Source: Roseococcus microcysteis | GTDB lineage: Bacteria; Pseudomonadota; Alphaproteobacteria; Acetobacterales; Acetobacteraceae | Direction: 5' to 3' | Length of the DNA: 64,000 nucleotides | Assembly (NCBI RefSeq): GCF_014764365.1 | Contig: NZ_CP061718.1 | Span: 930,001 to 994,000 of the forward strand | Translations under genes and position numbers: made by a program | Shown: positions 54,304 to 63,757 of the stretch, one piece after another | How the letters are laid out: the number at the start of each line of letters is the position of its first letter | How positions within the stretch are numbered: position 1 is the stretch's first letter | Notes under the pieces: model-generated | The model's database searches: none | Told to the model about the DNA's origin: nothing | The model's input: only the letters and a program-made list of their open reading frames with translations

Positions 54304-56022
54304 TCAGATATCCGCGTAGGTGTGCGTCTCGGCCTTCGCCCCCGGCTGGGTCACGGCGCCGTAGCGCGCCGGGCCGACCGTCTGCGCATACTTCCACAGC
54401 ACGCCCGAATTGTAGTTGTGGCCGCGCGGCTTCCACTCGGCGCGGCGCTTGGCCAGCTCCTCGTCGGAGAGCGCCACCTCGATGGTGCCGGCCTGGGCGT
54501 CCAGGATGATCTTGTCGCCATTCTTCAGCAGGCCGATGGGCCCGCCCACCGCGGCCTCCGGCCCCACATGGCCGATGCAGAAGCCGCGCGTGGCGCCCGA
54601 GAAACGGCCATCGGTGATCAGCGCCACCTTGTCGCCCATGCCCTGGCCATAGATGGCGCTGGTGGTGGACAGCATCTCGCGCATGCCCGGGCCGCCCTTG
54701 GGGCCTTCGTAGCGGATGACGATGACGTCGCCCGGCTTGTAGGCGCGCGCCTCGACGGCGGCGAAGGCATCCTCCTCGCAGTCGAAGCAGAGCGCCGTGC
54801 CTTCGAAGCGCAGCTTCTGCATGCCCGCGATCTTCACGATGGCGCCGTCCGGGGCCAGGTTGCCAAAGAGGCTCACCACGCCGCCGATCTGGCTGATCGG
54901 GTTGGAGACGGGCCGCACCACATCCTGGTTGGTGGGGAAGACCACGTCCTTGTGGTTCTCCTCCAGCGTCTTGCCGGTGGCGGTGATGCAGTCGCCATGC
55001 AGCAGCCCGCCCTCCAGCAGCGCCTTGATGATGACGGGCACGCCGCCGATGCGGTGCACGTCCTGCGCCACATACTTGCCGCCGGGCTTGAGGTCCGCGA
55101 TGTGCGGCGTGTCGCGCATCAGCCGCGCGACTTCCTCCAGCGGGAAGTCGATGCCGGCCTCATGCGCGATGGCGGGCAGGTGCAGGGCCGCATTGGTGGA
55201 GCCGCCCGTGGCCCCCACGATGCGCGCCGCATTCTCCAGCGCCTTGCGGGTCACGATGTCGCGCGGGCGAAGCTGGCTGCGGATCAGGTCCACCACCGCG
55301 CGGCCCGACTTGTAGGCGTATTCGTCCCGCTCCGTGTCCGGCGCCGGCGCCCCGGCGGAGAAGGGAATGGCGAGGCCGATCACCTCGCTGATGCAGGCCA
55401 TGGTGTTGGCGGTGAACTGGCCGCCGCAGGCGCCGGCGCCGGGGCAGGCATGCTGCTCCAGCTCCTCCAGCTCCTCGTCGGACATGTTGCCGCCGGCATG
55501 GGTGCCCACCGCCTCGAAGACGTCGAGCACGGTCACGTCGCGGCCCTTGTGCTGGCCGGGGCGGATGGAGCCGCCATACATGAAGACGCTGGGCACGTTC
55601 AGCCGCACCATCGCCATCATGACACCCGGCAGCGACTTGTCGCAGCCCGCCAGCCCCACCAGCGCGTCATAGCAATGGCCGCGCATGGTCAGCTCGATGC
55701 TGTCCGCGATCACGTCGCGCGACACCAGCGAGGACTTCATGCCCTGGTGGCCCATGGCGATACCATCGGTCACCGTGATGGTGGTGAATTCGCGCGGCGC
55801 GGCGCCGGCGTCACTCACACCGCGCTTGGCGGCCTGCGCCTGGCGGTTCAGCGCGATGTTGCAGGGCGCGGCCTCGTTCCAGCAGGTGGCCACGCCGACC
55901 AGCGGCGAGGCGATCTGCTCCTTCGTCATGCCCATCGCGTAGTAGTAGCTGCGATGCGGCGCGCGCTCGGGGCCCACGCTGACATGGCGGCTGGGCAGGC
56001 GGGATTTGTCCCAGGTGGTCAT
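54304..56022 (-). CDS. ilvD: Dihydroxy-acid dehydratase
   Basis: 572 residues. Dehydrates dihydroxyisovalerate in valine/isoleucine synthesis, completing the pathway with ilvBHC. Iron-sulfur cysteines lie in [23 protein letters not shown] and [11 protein letters not shown]; the catalytic end includes [14 protein letters not shown]. Length and motifs fit the plant/bacterial 2Fe-2S-type enzymes. It is 18 bp downstream of valS on the same strand and ends with a hairpin. Confidence 0.97.
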   Translation of the reverse strand: MTTWDKSRLPSRHVSVGPERAPHRSYYYAMGMTKEQIASPLVGVATCWNEAAPCNIALNRQAQAAKRGVSDAGAAPREFTTITVTDGIAMGHQGMKSSLVSRDVIADSIELTMRGHCYDALVGLAGCDKSLPGVMMAMVRLNVPSVFMYGGSIRPGQHKGRDVTVLDVFEAVGTHAGGNMSDEELEELEQHACPGAGACGGQFTANTMACISEVIGLAIPFSAGAPAPDTERDEYAYKSGRAVVDLIRSQLRPRDIVTRKALENAARIVGATGGSTNAALHLPAIAHEAGIDFPLEEVARLMRDTPHIADLKPGGKYVAQDVHRIGGVPVIIKALLEGGLLHGDCITATGKTLEENHKDVVFPTNQDVVRPVSNPISQIGGVVSLFGNLAPDGAIVKIAGMQKLRFEGTALCFDCEEDAFAAVEARAYKPGDVIVIRYEGPKGGPGMREMLSTTSAIYGQGMGDKVALITDGRFSGATRGFCIGHVGPEAAVGGPIGLLKNGDKIILDAQAGTIEVALSDEELAKRRAEWKPRGHNYNSGVLWKYAQTVGPARYGAVTQPGAKAETHTYADI

Positions 56023-56040
56023 TGGCTGTTTCCTCGATGG

Positions 56041-58737
56041 TCAGCTGGAAATACGGGTGAGCGCGGCGTCGAGGCGCGCGACCTCGGCGGCGGCGTCGGT
56101 GAGCCGTTGCTCGGTCTCGGCGATGACGGCCTCCTCGGCCTTGGCGCGGAAGCCCGGGTTGGCGAGCTTGGCTTCGAGCTTGGCGCGCTCGGCCTCGGCC
56201 TTCGCGCGATCCTTGGCGAGGCGCTTGGCTTCGGCGGCCAGATCCACCACGCCCGAAAGCGGCAGGAAGAGCGGCACGTCAACCGCCACGGCACTCGCCC
56301 CCGGCCCCGCGCCCTCGGCGGCGTCGGCCACGAATTGCGGCGCCTCCACGCGCGCCAGGCGCATGATCTGCGGGGCGAAGTCGCGCAGCGCCTGGAGTGC
56401 CGCGGCACTCCCCTGCCCCACGCGCAGCGGCAGCACCGCCGCGGCCGGCACGTTCAGCGCCGAGCGCGCGGAGCGGATGGCGGTGATGGCGGCGATGGCG
56501 AGGTCCACCTCGGCGCTCGCCGCCCCCTGCCCTTCGGCCTTCGGATAGGCAGCGGTGGTCAGCGCCACGGCCTCGCCATAGCCCAGCTTCTCGAACAGCT
56601 CCGCCGTGATGAAGGGCATCACCGGGTGCAGCAGCCGCAGCACCTGCCCCAGCACATATTGCGCGACACCCCGCACCTCGTCCTTCTCAGGCCCATCGGG
56701 GCCGTTCAGCACGGGCTTCGCGAACTCGATGAACCAGTCGCAATAGGTGTTCCAGGTGAAGCCGTAGAGCGTGCTGGCGTAGTCGTCGAAGCGGAAGGCC
56801 TCCAGCGCCGCCGTCGCATCGCGCGCGGCGTCATCGGCCTTGGCCAGCAGCCAGCGCGCCAGCACGCCCTGGGCGCCCTCGGGCCGCCAGGAGGCATCCA
56901 CCCGCACGCCGTTCATCTCCAGGAAGCGCGCCGCATTCCACAGCTTGGTGGCGAAGGCGCGGTAGCCCTCCAGCCGCTGCGGGTCGAGCTTCACGTCGCG
57001 CCCGGGCGAGGCCAGCGCACACAGCGTGAAGCGCACCGCATCGGCGCCGTGCTGGTCGATCAGCTCCAGCGGGTCCAGCACATTGCCCTTGGACTTGCTC
57101 ATCTTCTGGCCGCGCGCGTCGCGCACCAGGCCATGGATGACGACATGCTTGAAGGGCACCTCGCCCTCCATGAAGTGCAGCCCCATCATCATCATCCGGG
57201 CGACCCAGAAGAAGATGATGTCGAAGCCTGTCACCAGCACGTCGGTCGGGTAGTGCTTCCTGAGTTCAGCCGTCTGCTCAGGCCAGCCCAGCGTCGAGAA
57301 GGGCCAGAGCGCGCTGCTGAACCAAGTGTCCAGCACGTCCGGGTCGCGCGTCAGTTCCACGGCGTGGCCGTAATGCGCGGCGGCGGCGGAGAGCGCCTCG
57401 GCCTCGCTGCGCTCCACGAAGACCTGCCCATCCGGCCCATACCAGGCCGGGATGCGATGCCCCCACCAGAGCTGGCGCGAGACGCACCAGGGCTGGATGT
57501 CGCGCATCCAGGCGAAGAAGAGGTTCTCGTATTGCCGCGGCACGAATTGCGTGCGGCCATCCTCCACCGCCGCGATGGCGGGCTTCGCCAGCGTGGCCGC
57601 GTCGCAATACCATTGCAGCGTCAGCCGCGGCTCGATGGGCACGCCCGAGCGGTCGCCATGCGGCACCTGATGGGTGTGCGGCTCGGTGGCCTCCAGCAAT
57701 TCCAGGCGTTCCAGTTCCGCCAGGATGGCCTTGCGGGCGGCGAAGCGGTCCATGCCCGCCAGCGACCGCACGAAGCCCGGGTCGGCCACGCCCTCCACGG
57801 CGGCAAGCTCGGCCTCGATCTCGCCCAGCATCACCCGCGCCTCGGCGTCCAGCACCGAGGGCATGGGCAGGTCGTGGCGTCGGCCCACCTCATAGTCGTT
57901 GAAGTCGTGCGCGGGCGTGATCTTCACTGCCCCGGTGCCCTTCTCCGGGTCCGAATAGGTGTCGGCGACGATGGGAATGCGCCGGCCGGTCAGCGGCAGG
58001 ATGGCGAACTTGCCCACGAGGTCCGCGAAGCGCAAATCTTCCGGGTGCACGGCCACCGCGGTATCGCCCAGCATGGTCTCGGGGCGGGTGGTGGCCACGC
58101 GGATGAAGCGGCCGGGCTGCCCCTCCACAGGATAGCGCAGCGTCCAGAGGTTGCCCTTCACCTCGCGGCTTTCCACCTCGAGGTCGCTGATGGCGGATTG
58201 GAACACCGGGTCCCAGTTCACCAGCCGCGTGTCGCGGTAGATCAGCCCTTCCTTGTGCAGGCGGACGAAGACCTCCAGCACGGCGGCCGAAAGCCCCTCA
58301 TCCATGGTGAAGCGCTCACGCTCCCAGTCGAGCGAAGCACCCAGGCGGCGCAGCTGGCGGGTGATGGTGCCGCCGCTCTCGCCCTTCCATTGCCAGACGC
58401 GCTCCAGGAAGGCTTCGCGCCCCATCTCCTGGCGCTTCTTCCCCTCCGTGGCCAGCAGGCGCTCCACCACCATCTGGGTGGCGATGCCCGCATGGTCGGT
58501 GCCGGGCATCCACAGCGCGTCGCGCCCCTGCATGCGGCGGAAGCGCACCAGCACGTCCTGCAGGGTGTTGTTCAGCGCATGGCCGATATGGAGGCTGCCC
58601 GTGACGTTGGGCGGCGGGATGACGATGGTGTAGGGCGCGGCCGCGCGCGACGGATCGGCATGGAAGGCGCCGGAGGCTTCCGAGGCGGCGTAGAGTCGGG
58701 CTTCCAGCGTGGCTGGGTCGAAGGCCTTGTCGAGCAT
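56041..58737 (-). CDS. valS: Valyl-tRNA synthetase
   Basis: 898 residues. Class I synthetase with PPPNVTGSLHIGHALNNT (HIGH), an editing domain in the middle (TTRPETMLGDTAVAV), KMSKSKGNVLDPL (KMSKS) and a C-terminal coiled-coil tail rich in Lys/Glu/Ala (about 830-898) that contacts tRNA. ATG 58735-58737 is used; a GTG five codons upstream is possible. Followed by ilvD after 18 bp, so valine charging and valine synthesis genes adjoin. Confidence 0.97.
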   Translation of the reverse strand: MLDKAFDPATLEARLYAASEASGAFHADPSRAAAPYTIVIPPPNVTGSLHIGHALNNTLQDVLVRFRRMQGRDALWMPGTDHAGIATQMVVERLLATEGKKRQEMGREAFLERVWQWKGESGGTITRQLRRLGASLDWERERFTMDEGLSAAVLEVFVRLHKEGLIYRDTRLVNWDPVFQSAISDLEVESREVKGNLWTLRYPVEGQPGRFIRVATTRPETMLGDTAVAVHPEDLRFADLVGKFAILPLTGRRIPIVADTYSDPEKGTGAVKITPAHDFNDYEVGRRHDLPMPSVLDAEARVMLGEIEAELAAVEGVADPGFVRSLAGMDRFAARKAILAELERLELLEATEPHTHQVPHGDRSGVPIEPRLTLQWYCDAATLAKPAIAAVEDGRTQFVPRQYENLFFAWMRDIQPWCVSRQLWWGHRIPAWYGPDGQVFVERSEAEALSAAAAHYGHAVELTRDPDVLDTWFSSALWPFSTLGWPEQTAELRKHYPTDVLVTGFDIIFFWVARMMMMGLHFMEGEVPFKHVVIHGLVRDARGQKMSKSKGNVLDPLELIDQHGADAVRFTLCALASPGRDVKLDPQRLEGYRAFATKLWNAARFLEMNGVRVDASWRPEGAQGVLARWLLAKADDAARDATAALEAFRFDDYASTLYGFTWNTYCDWFIEFAKPVLNGPDGPEKDEVRGVAQYVLGQVLRLLHPVMPFITAELFEKLGYGEAVALTTAAYPKAEGQGAASAEVDLAIAAITAIRSARSALNVPAAAVLPLRVGQGSAAALQALRDFAPQIMRLARVEAPQFVADAAEGAGPGASAVAVDVPLFLPLSGVVDLAAEAKRLAKDRAKAEAERAKLEAKLANPGFRAKAEEAVIAETEQRLTDAAAEVARLDAALTRISS

Positions 58738-58821
58738 GGACCAGAGGTCCACCGCGCGGGCGCGCGCGTCAAGGGGTGCGCGCGGCCTGTCTGGGCTGAA
58801 CGGCGCGGATGGCGCCGCGCC

Positions 58822-59343
58822 TCAGCCGGCGCGGGACATCACGCGCTCGATCTCGGCGCGCACCAGGCGTTCCACCAGGGGTGGCAGATGGGTGTCCAGC
58901 CATTCCTTCAGCAGGGGCCGCAATTCCTCGCGCACCACATCCTCGATGGAGAGGCCAGGCGCGCGGGAGATGATGGCCGCGCGATCCTGCGCCACCGCGC
59001 GGGAAAGCTGGCCCAACGCCGCCGCCGCCGCGGCCGCCGCGGGCGCAGAGACCAGCATGGGTGCGGCAGGCGGCTCCGGCAGGGGGGCGGGCGGTGGCGG
59101 CATGGGCGGGGGCGCTGGCTCCATCTGCAGGAGCTGGGGCGGGGCGGGCGGCGGCGCAACCTCAGGCGGCGCGATCATCATGTCGGGCGTAAGGTCGAGC
59201 GCCTCCTCCCCGGCCTCCACCGCGGCCGGGGCGGTGGCCGCCGCCGGCTGGGCCTCATCCTCGTTCAGGATCTTGCGGATCGAGGCGAGGATGTCGTCCA
59301 TCGAGGGGTCCGCGCCGGAGCCCGACGGAGGTGTGGCGGCCAT
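58822..59343 (-). CDS. popZ: PopZ-like polar organising protein (DUF2497)
   Basis: 173 residues. N-terminal amphipathic helix PSMDDILASIRKILNEDE (about 13-30), a disordered Pro/Ala-rich acidic middle (about 31-105) and the C-terminal oligomerisation helices IEDVVREELRPLLKEWLDT and LVERLVRAEIERVM. Caulobacter PopZ (177 residues) has this layout and anchors the chromosome origin (ParB) and other partners at the pole. Located between tolC and valS, the usual alphaproteobacterial position. Confidence 0.9.
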   Translation of the reverse strand: MAATPPSGSGADPSMDDILASIRKILNEDEAQPAAATAPAAVEAGEEALDLTPDMMIAPPEVAPPPAPPQLLQMEPAPPPMPPPPAPLPEPPAAPMLVSAPAAAAAAAALGQLSRAVAQDRAAIISRAPGLSIEDVVREELRPLLKEWLDTHLPPLVERLVRAEIERVMSRAG

Positions 59344-59347
59344 GTCG

Positions 59348-60808
59348 TCAGCGCCGCGCGGCGGCGGGGATGGAGTAATCCCCGAGGCCCACCCAGCGGT
59401 TCCGCACGGCGTTGTAATAGGCCGTCATGTCATATTGCTCCACCGGCAGCCCCAGATCCTGCGCCGTCAGGCGGCCGATGGACCCGGCCAGCGCGTAGGA
59501 TGCGTTGATGACCGTGGCCAGCGCGTTAACAAGGTTGGTGCGCGCGTTCAGCAATTCCTGCTCGGCGTTCAGCACATCGAGGGTGGTGCGGCTGCCCACG
59601 ATGGCCTCGCGCTGCACGCCGTCCAGCGCGATCTCGGCCGCGCGGATCTGGGAGCGGACGCTCTCCACCGTGGCGCGGGCGCTGCGCAGGCTTTCCCAGT
59701 TGGAGGCGGCCTGCTGCGCCACCAGGCGCCGCGCCTCGTCCACCTGTTGCAGGCTCTGCTGGGCGGTCTGGCGCGCCTGGCGCACCAGCGCGTGCTCGGC
59801 CCCGCCCTGGAAGATGGGCACCGAGAGGTTCAGCGTGGCCTGGCCGCCCGTGGTGGTGTTGCCCGCCGTCTGCTGGTTCTCCTGCCGGAAGGCCTGGGCC
59901 GAGGCGGAGAGGGTGGGCATCAGGGTGGACATCTGCACGTCAATGTTGTCGCGCGCGCCGGCGGCGGCGAAGAGCGCGGCCACCACGGTCGGGTTGTTGG
60001 TGGCGGCCAGCGCCTGGGCCTCGGCCGCGCTGGTCACGGGCACGCGCAGCGGCTGCGGGTTCACGAGGCGACCCGGCGCCTCGCCCACCACCCGCTGGAA
60101 GGTGGCGCGCGCCACCTGGAGGTTGCCCTCGGCCTGGGTGCGGCTGGTCCGCGCGCCGGCCAGCCGGCTTTCGGCCTGGGCCACGTCGGTGCGGGTGATC
60201 TCGCCCACCCGGAAACGCTCATTGGTGGCCTGGAGCTGGCGGGAGAGCACCTGCTCATTGTTCACGTTCAGCCGCACCAGCTCCGCCTGCTGGATCACGG
60301 AGATATAGGCGTTCACCGCCTCGCCCAGCACCTGCTGCTCGGTGGCCAGCAGGCGGGCGCGCTGGGCCAGCACCGCGTTCTCGGCCTGGCGCGTCTGCGC
60401 CACGGTCCGCCCGCCGCGGTAGAGAGGCTGGGTGACGGTCGCGGTCAGCGCGGTGGGGGAGCGTTCCACGGTGGTGGAGCGGCCCTGCTGGTCCACCCGG
60501 GTCTGCGCGGTGCCGACCGAGCCACTCAGCACCACGGTCGGCCGCCAGCCGGCCAGGGCCTGGGGCACGTTCTCGTCCACGGCGCGCAGCTGGGCGCGGG
60601 CGGCGAGCAGGGTGGGGTTGTTGCTGTAGGCGCGCGCCAGCGCCTCCTGCAGGGTCTGCGCGGAAGCAGGGGTGGCGATCAGCCATGCCCCGGCCATGGC
60701 CAGCCCGGCGATCGCCCAGCCGATTCGCGGGCGTGCGGCGCGGGCCAGGGAGTGCTGTGGGCGTGCGGCAGGGTGCGCCGGAAGGGGGCGGAGCGTGCGG
60801 TCGGACAT
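59348..60808 (-). CDS. tolC: TolC-family outer-membrane efflux protein
   Basis: 486 residues. A long N-terminus with a signal peptide ending near TPASA (about residue 50), then two OEP repeats: TLQEALARAYSNNPTLLAARAQLRAVDENVPQALAGW split over the first helices, VTQPLYRGGRTVAQTRQAE and LSVPIFQGGAEHALVRQA. GSRTTLDVLNAEQELLNAR is the family's C-terminal signature. Forms the trimeric exit duct for type I secretion and RND pumps. It ends 4 bp before popZ. Confidence 0.93.
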   Translation of the reverse strand: MSDRTLRPLPAHPAARPQHSLARAARPRIGWAIAGLAMAGAWLIATPASAQTLQEALARAYSNNPTLLAARAQLRAVDENVPQALAGWRPTVVLSGSVGTAQTRVDQQGRSTTVERSPTALTATVTQPLYRGGRTVAQTRQAENAVLAQRARLLATEQQVLGEAVNAYISVIQQAELVRLNVNNEQVLSRQLQATNERFRVGEITRTDVAQAESRLAGARTSRTQAEGNLQVARATFQRVVGEAPGRLVNPQPLRVPVTSAAEAQALAATNNPTVVAALFAAAGARDNIDVQMSTLMPTLSASAQAFRQENQQTAGNTTTGGQATLNLSVPIFQGGAEHALVRQARQTAQQSLQQVDEARRLVAQQAASNWESLRSARATVESVRSQIRAAEIALDGVQREAIVGSRTTLDVLNAEQELLNARTNLVNALATVINASYALAGSIGRLTAQDLGLPVEQYDMTAYYNAVRNRWVGLGDYSIPAAARR

Positions 60809-60898
60809 GCCCCGCACACTAAACCGGCGCGAAACGCCGCGCCACTCTGACGAATCTGCCCCAACCGTCAGTCGGGGCAGGGAAACATGACCGCTTTT

Positions 60899-61621
60899 TC
60901 AGAAGCTGAAGCGCGGCGGGGCGGCGAAATCCGGCAGGGGGTGGGAGGCGGTCTCGAAGGCCCAGCTTTCGCTCAAGCCCCCGCCGGCACGGCGGATCAG
61001 CACGCCACGGGCCACGGGGCCGCCCGCCTCGCCGGCCCGCAGCAGGGCCAGCCGCCCGCCCTCGCCCAGCTGGTGGGTCAGCGCCTCGGGCAGTGCTGCC
61101 ACCGCGCCCTCGATCAGGATGAGGCGCCAGGGGGCGCCGCCGGGCATCCCCGCGGCGGGGGCGCCCTCGATCCATTCCGGCGCCTGGGCGAGGCCCGCGG
61201 CCGCGAAGCCGCGCCGCGCCGCGTCACCCAGCCGGGCGTCGGATTCGATGGCCGTGACGGACAACCCCATCCGCGCCAGCACGGCCGCGCCATAGCCCAC
61301 GCCGGCCCCGAGCACGAGGGCGCGCTCGCCGGGCTGGGGCATGGTCAGCTGGATCATGCGTGCCAGGACCATGGGCGAGAGCATTACGCGTCCGCCGCCC
61401 AGCGCCAGGTGTTCGTCGGCATAGGCGCGCACGGCGAGCGCGGGGGGCAGGAAGGCCTCGCGCGGGACCTCGCGCAGGGCCTCGATCAGCAGCGGGTCAA
61501 TCACGCCATTGGGGGTGATCTGCCCCAGCACCATCAGCCGGCGCGCCGCCGCGTGGTCGTGCGGACGCGCCTCCATGCCTGCGGGAAGCCCTGCCTGTTC
61601 CGCCTGGGTCTGCGCGTTCAT
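60899..61621 (-). CDS. Protein-L-isoaspartate O-methyltransferase family protein
   Basis: 240 residues. RRLMVLGQITPNGVID, LREVPREAFLPPALAVRAYAD and ALVLGAGVGYGAAVLARMG (motif I) match the Pcm-related proteins that lie next to tolC in alphaproteobacteria. The typical GTGSGY of true Pcm is GAGVGY here, and the substrate-binding segment is reduced, so repair of isoaspartate is uncertain. It is on the same strand as tolC, 90 bp upstream. Confidence 0.8.
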   Translation of the reverse strand: MNAQTQAEQAGLPAGMEARPHDHAAARRLMVLGQITPNGVIDPLLIEALREVPREAFLPPALAVRAYADEHLALGGGRVMLSPMVLARMIQLTMPQPGERALVLGAGVGYGAAVLARMGLSVTAIESDARLGDAARRGFAAAGLAQAPEWIEGAPAAGMPGGAPWRLILIEGAVAALPEALTHQLGEGGRLALLRAGEAGGPVARGVLIRRAGGGLSESWAFETASHPLPDFAAPPRFSF

Positions 61622-61686
61622 CGTCACATCCTGCCTTTCCGGGGGCGCTTATACGGGCCTGGGCGCGGCGCGGAAAGCCGGGACGC

Positions 61687-61715
61687 TTGACCCCGGGCGC
61701 CGGGCATTCGATACA
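61687..61715 (+). promoter_or_regulatory. Candidate promoter of tRNA-Cys
   Basis: TTGACC (61687-61692) and GATACA (61710-61715) with a 17-bp spacer end 12 bp before the tRNA. The -35 matches five of six consensus positions, the -10 three. Confidence 0.45.
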
Positions 61716-61727
61716 GCGCCCGCATGG

Positions 61728-61801
61728 GGTCCGGTGGCCGAGTGGTCAGGCAAGGGTCTGCAAAACCCTCTACGGCGGTTCAATTCCGCCCCGGACCTCC
61801 A
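61728..61801 (+). tRNA. tRNA-Cys (GCA)
   Basis: 74 nt including encoded CCA (61799-61801). Acceptor stem GGTCCGG with CCGGACC, discriminator T. The anticodon stem AGGGT/ACCCT holds loop CTGCAAA with anticodon GCA at 61760-61762. The T arm is GGCGG-TTCAATT-CCGCC. Confidence 0.97.
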
Positions 61802-61852
61802 GCGCACCCCATCCTCCTCGTCGCTTTCCGCACATGAAGGCAGGGGGGTGTG

Positions 61853-61881
61853 TTGCGGGACCGGGCGGCCTCTGGTATCAG
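61853..61881 (+). promoter_or_regulatory. Candidate promoter of tRNA-Asn
   Basis: TTGCGG (61853-61858) and TATCAG (61876-61881), 17-bp spacer, end 15 bp before the tRNA; its presence suggests that tRNA-Asn can be transcribed separately from tRNA-Cys. Confidence 0.4.
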
Positions 61882-61896
61882 CCCGCCACCGCATGA

Positions 61897-61971
61897 TCCG
61901 GCGTGGCGCAGCGGTAGCGCAGCGGACTGTTAATCCGTTGGTCGTAGGTTCGAATCCTACCGCCGGAGCCA
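61897..61971 (+). tRNA. tRNA-Asn (GTT)
   Basis: 75 nt including encoded CCA (61969-61971). Acceptor TCCGGCG with CGCCGGA, discriminator G. Anticodon loop CTGTTAA gives GTT at 61929-61931. The T arm is GTAGG-TTCGAAT-CCTAC. Confidence 0.98.
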
Positions 61972-62033
61972 TCATGCCAGCTCTCCCATCGCGGCTTGCC
62001 TGAAACCGCCCCACAGCCGCGCCGCGCGCCCCC

Positions 62034-62927
62034 TCATGCGACACCAGCCCGTCGCACGTGCTCGATCAGCGCCCGCAGCTTGGGCGCCATGTGGTGACGC
62101 TGCGGGAAATACAGGAAGAAGCCCGGGAAGGGCGGCAGGAAGTCGCCCAGCAGCGGCACCAATTCCCCCGCGTCGATATAGGGCCGGAAGACATCCTCCG
62201 GCGCGAAGGTGATCCCGCCCCCCGCCAGTGCGGTACGCAGCATCAGCGTCAGATCATTGGTGGTGACCTGCGGCTCGACCGCCACGTCGAAGGGAACGCC
62301 ACCCTCCGCGAATTCCCAGCGATAGGGCGGCAGATGGGGCGCGGGGCGCCAGCCGATGCAGCGGTGACGCACCAGCTCGCGCGGATGCGCGGGCGCGCCA
62401 TGCGCCGCCAGGTAGGCCGGGCTTGCGACCGCCATCTCGCGCTGCTCGCCGGTGATGGGGATGGCGATCATGTCCTGCGCGATCACCTCGCCCAGCCGGA
62501 CGCCGGCGTCATGGCCCGTGGCGACGATATCGAATTCCTCATCCGTCACCGTCACGTCGAGGGTGACGCCCGGATGGGCGGCCGCGAAGGAGGCGATGAG
62601 CGGCCCCGAGAGAAAACGCTGCGCGATGGAGGTGACCGCGATCCGCAGCAGGCCATGCGGCGCGTCCTGCGCCGCCACATCCTCCAGGGCTTGCGCCACC
62701 TCGCCCAACGGGCGCGAGAGGGCGGCGTGCAGGCGTTCCCCCGCCTCCGTCAGATGGACGGAACGCGTGGTCCGCATCACCAGCGCGATGCCGAGCCCAT
62801 CCTCCAGCCGCCGGATCGCCTGGCTCACGGCGGAGCGCGTCACGCCCAGCCGGTCCGCGGCGGCGCGGAAACTGCGTTCCTGCCCCACGGCCAGGAACAG
62901 CGGCAGGAGGTTGAGGTCGGTCGTCAT
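62034..62927 (-). CDS. LysR-family transcriptional regulator
   Basis: 297 residues. Winged HTH at 1-62 (SFRAAADRLGVTRSAVSQAIRRLEDGLG), effector-binding domain from about 90 (LRIAVTSIAQRFLSGPLI; HDAGVRLGEVIAQDMIAIPI). The GHDAGVRLGE sequence is typical of the CrgA/YafC-like subgroup. It is divergent from a short-chain dehydrogenase with a 97-bp shared spacer, the classic arrangement for a LysR regulator and its target. Effector unknown. Confidence 0.93.
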   Translation of the reverse strand: MTTDLNLLPLFLAVGQERSFRAAADRLGVTRSAVSQAIRRLEDGLGIALVMRTTRSVHLTEAGERLHAALSRPLGEVAQALEDVAAQDAPHGLLRIAVTSIAQRFLSGPLIASFAAAHPGVTLDVTVTDEEFDIVATGHDAGVRLGEVIAQDMIAIPITGEQREMAVASPAYLAAHGAPAHPRELVRHRCIGWRPAPHLPPYRWEFAEGGVPFDVAVEPQVTTNDLTLMLRTALAGGGITFAPEDVFRPYIDAGELVPLLGDFLPPFPGFFLYFPQRHHMAPKLRALIEHVRRAGVA

Positions 62928-63024
62928 TGTCCAGCGTCACTAACCACCCAGTCCAGCGAAAGGCGGATACCAGCACCAATCCGCCGGGTCCATCTGTTCC
63001 CACACACCGTTCAAGGAGATGGAC

Positions 63025-63747
63025 ATGGACAAGATCATCGTCATCACGGGCGCCTCCAGCGGCATCGGCGAAGGCCTGGCTCGGGAATTGGCGGGCGCGG
63101 GTGCCAAGGTGCTGCTGGGCGCGCGCCGGCTGGACCGCATCGAGGCCATCGCCACGCAGCTTCGTGCCGCGGGCGGCACCGCCGAGGCGCAGCGACTGGA
63201 TGTCACCTCCCGCCCTTCCATGGCCGCCTTCGTGCAGGCGGCGGTGGAGAAATGGGGCCGCGTGGACGTGCAGATCAACAATGCGGGCGTGATGCCGCTC
63301 TCGCCCCTCGCGGCCGTCCAGCAGGATGAGTGGGAGCGGATGGTGGACGTCAACATCAAGGGCGTGCTGTGGGGCATCGGCGCCGTCCTGCCGGTCATGG
63401 AGGCGCAGGGCAGCGGCCATGTCATCAACATCGCCTCGATCGGGGCCTTGCAGGTGGTGCCGACGGCGGCGGTCTATTGCGCCACCAAGTTCGCCGTCCG
63501 CGCCATTTCCGACGGGTTGCGGCAGGAAAGCCGGAACATCCGCGTCACCTGCGTCAATCCTGGCGTGGTCGAGAGCGAACTGGCCTCCAGCATCACCCAC
63601 GCCGAGACCCTGGCGATAATGGAAAGCTACCGTGCCACGGCCCTGCAGCCGGCCGACATCGCCCGCGCCGTGCGCCAGGTGATCGAGGCGCCAGCGAATG
63701 TGGACACGACCGAGATCACCATCCGGCCCACCGCCTCCGCGAATTGA
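63025..63747 (+). CDS. Short-chain dehydrogenase/reductase
   Basis: 240 residues. Cofactor motif ITGASSGIGEGLA, NNAG, catalytic Ser in NIASIG and YCATK (Tyr-x-x-x-Lys). ARRLDRIEAIA after strand 2 suggests NADP(H). The AAGGAG at 63013-63018 is 6 bp before ATG 63025 but touches the earlier ATG 63019, so I take 63025 as the start. Probably controlled by the divergent LysR protein. Substrate unknown. Confidence 0.93.
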   Translation: MDKIIVITGASSGIGEGLARELAGAGAKVLLGARRLDRIEAIATQLRAAGGTAEAQRLDVTSRPSMAAFVQAAVEKWGRVDVQINNAGVMPLSPLAAVQQDEWERMVDVNIKGVLWGIGAVLPVMEAQGSGHVINIASIGALQVVPTAAVYCATKFAVRAISDGLRQESRNIRVTCVNPGVVESELASSITHAETLAIMESYRATALQPADIARAVRQVIEAPANVDTTEITIRPTASAN

Positions 63748-63757
63748 GGCCCGCGCC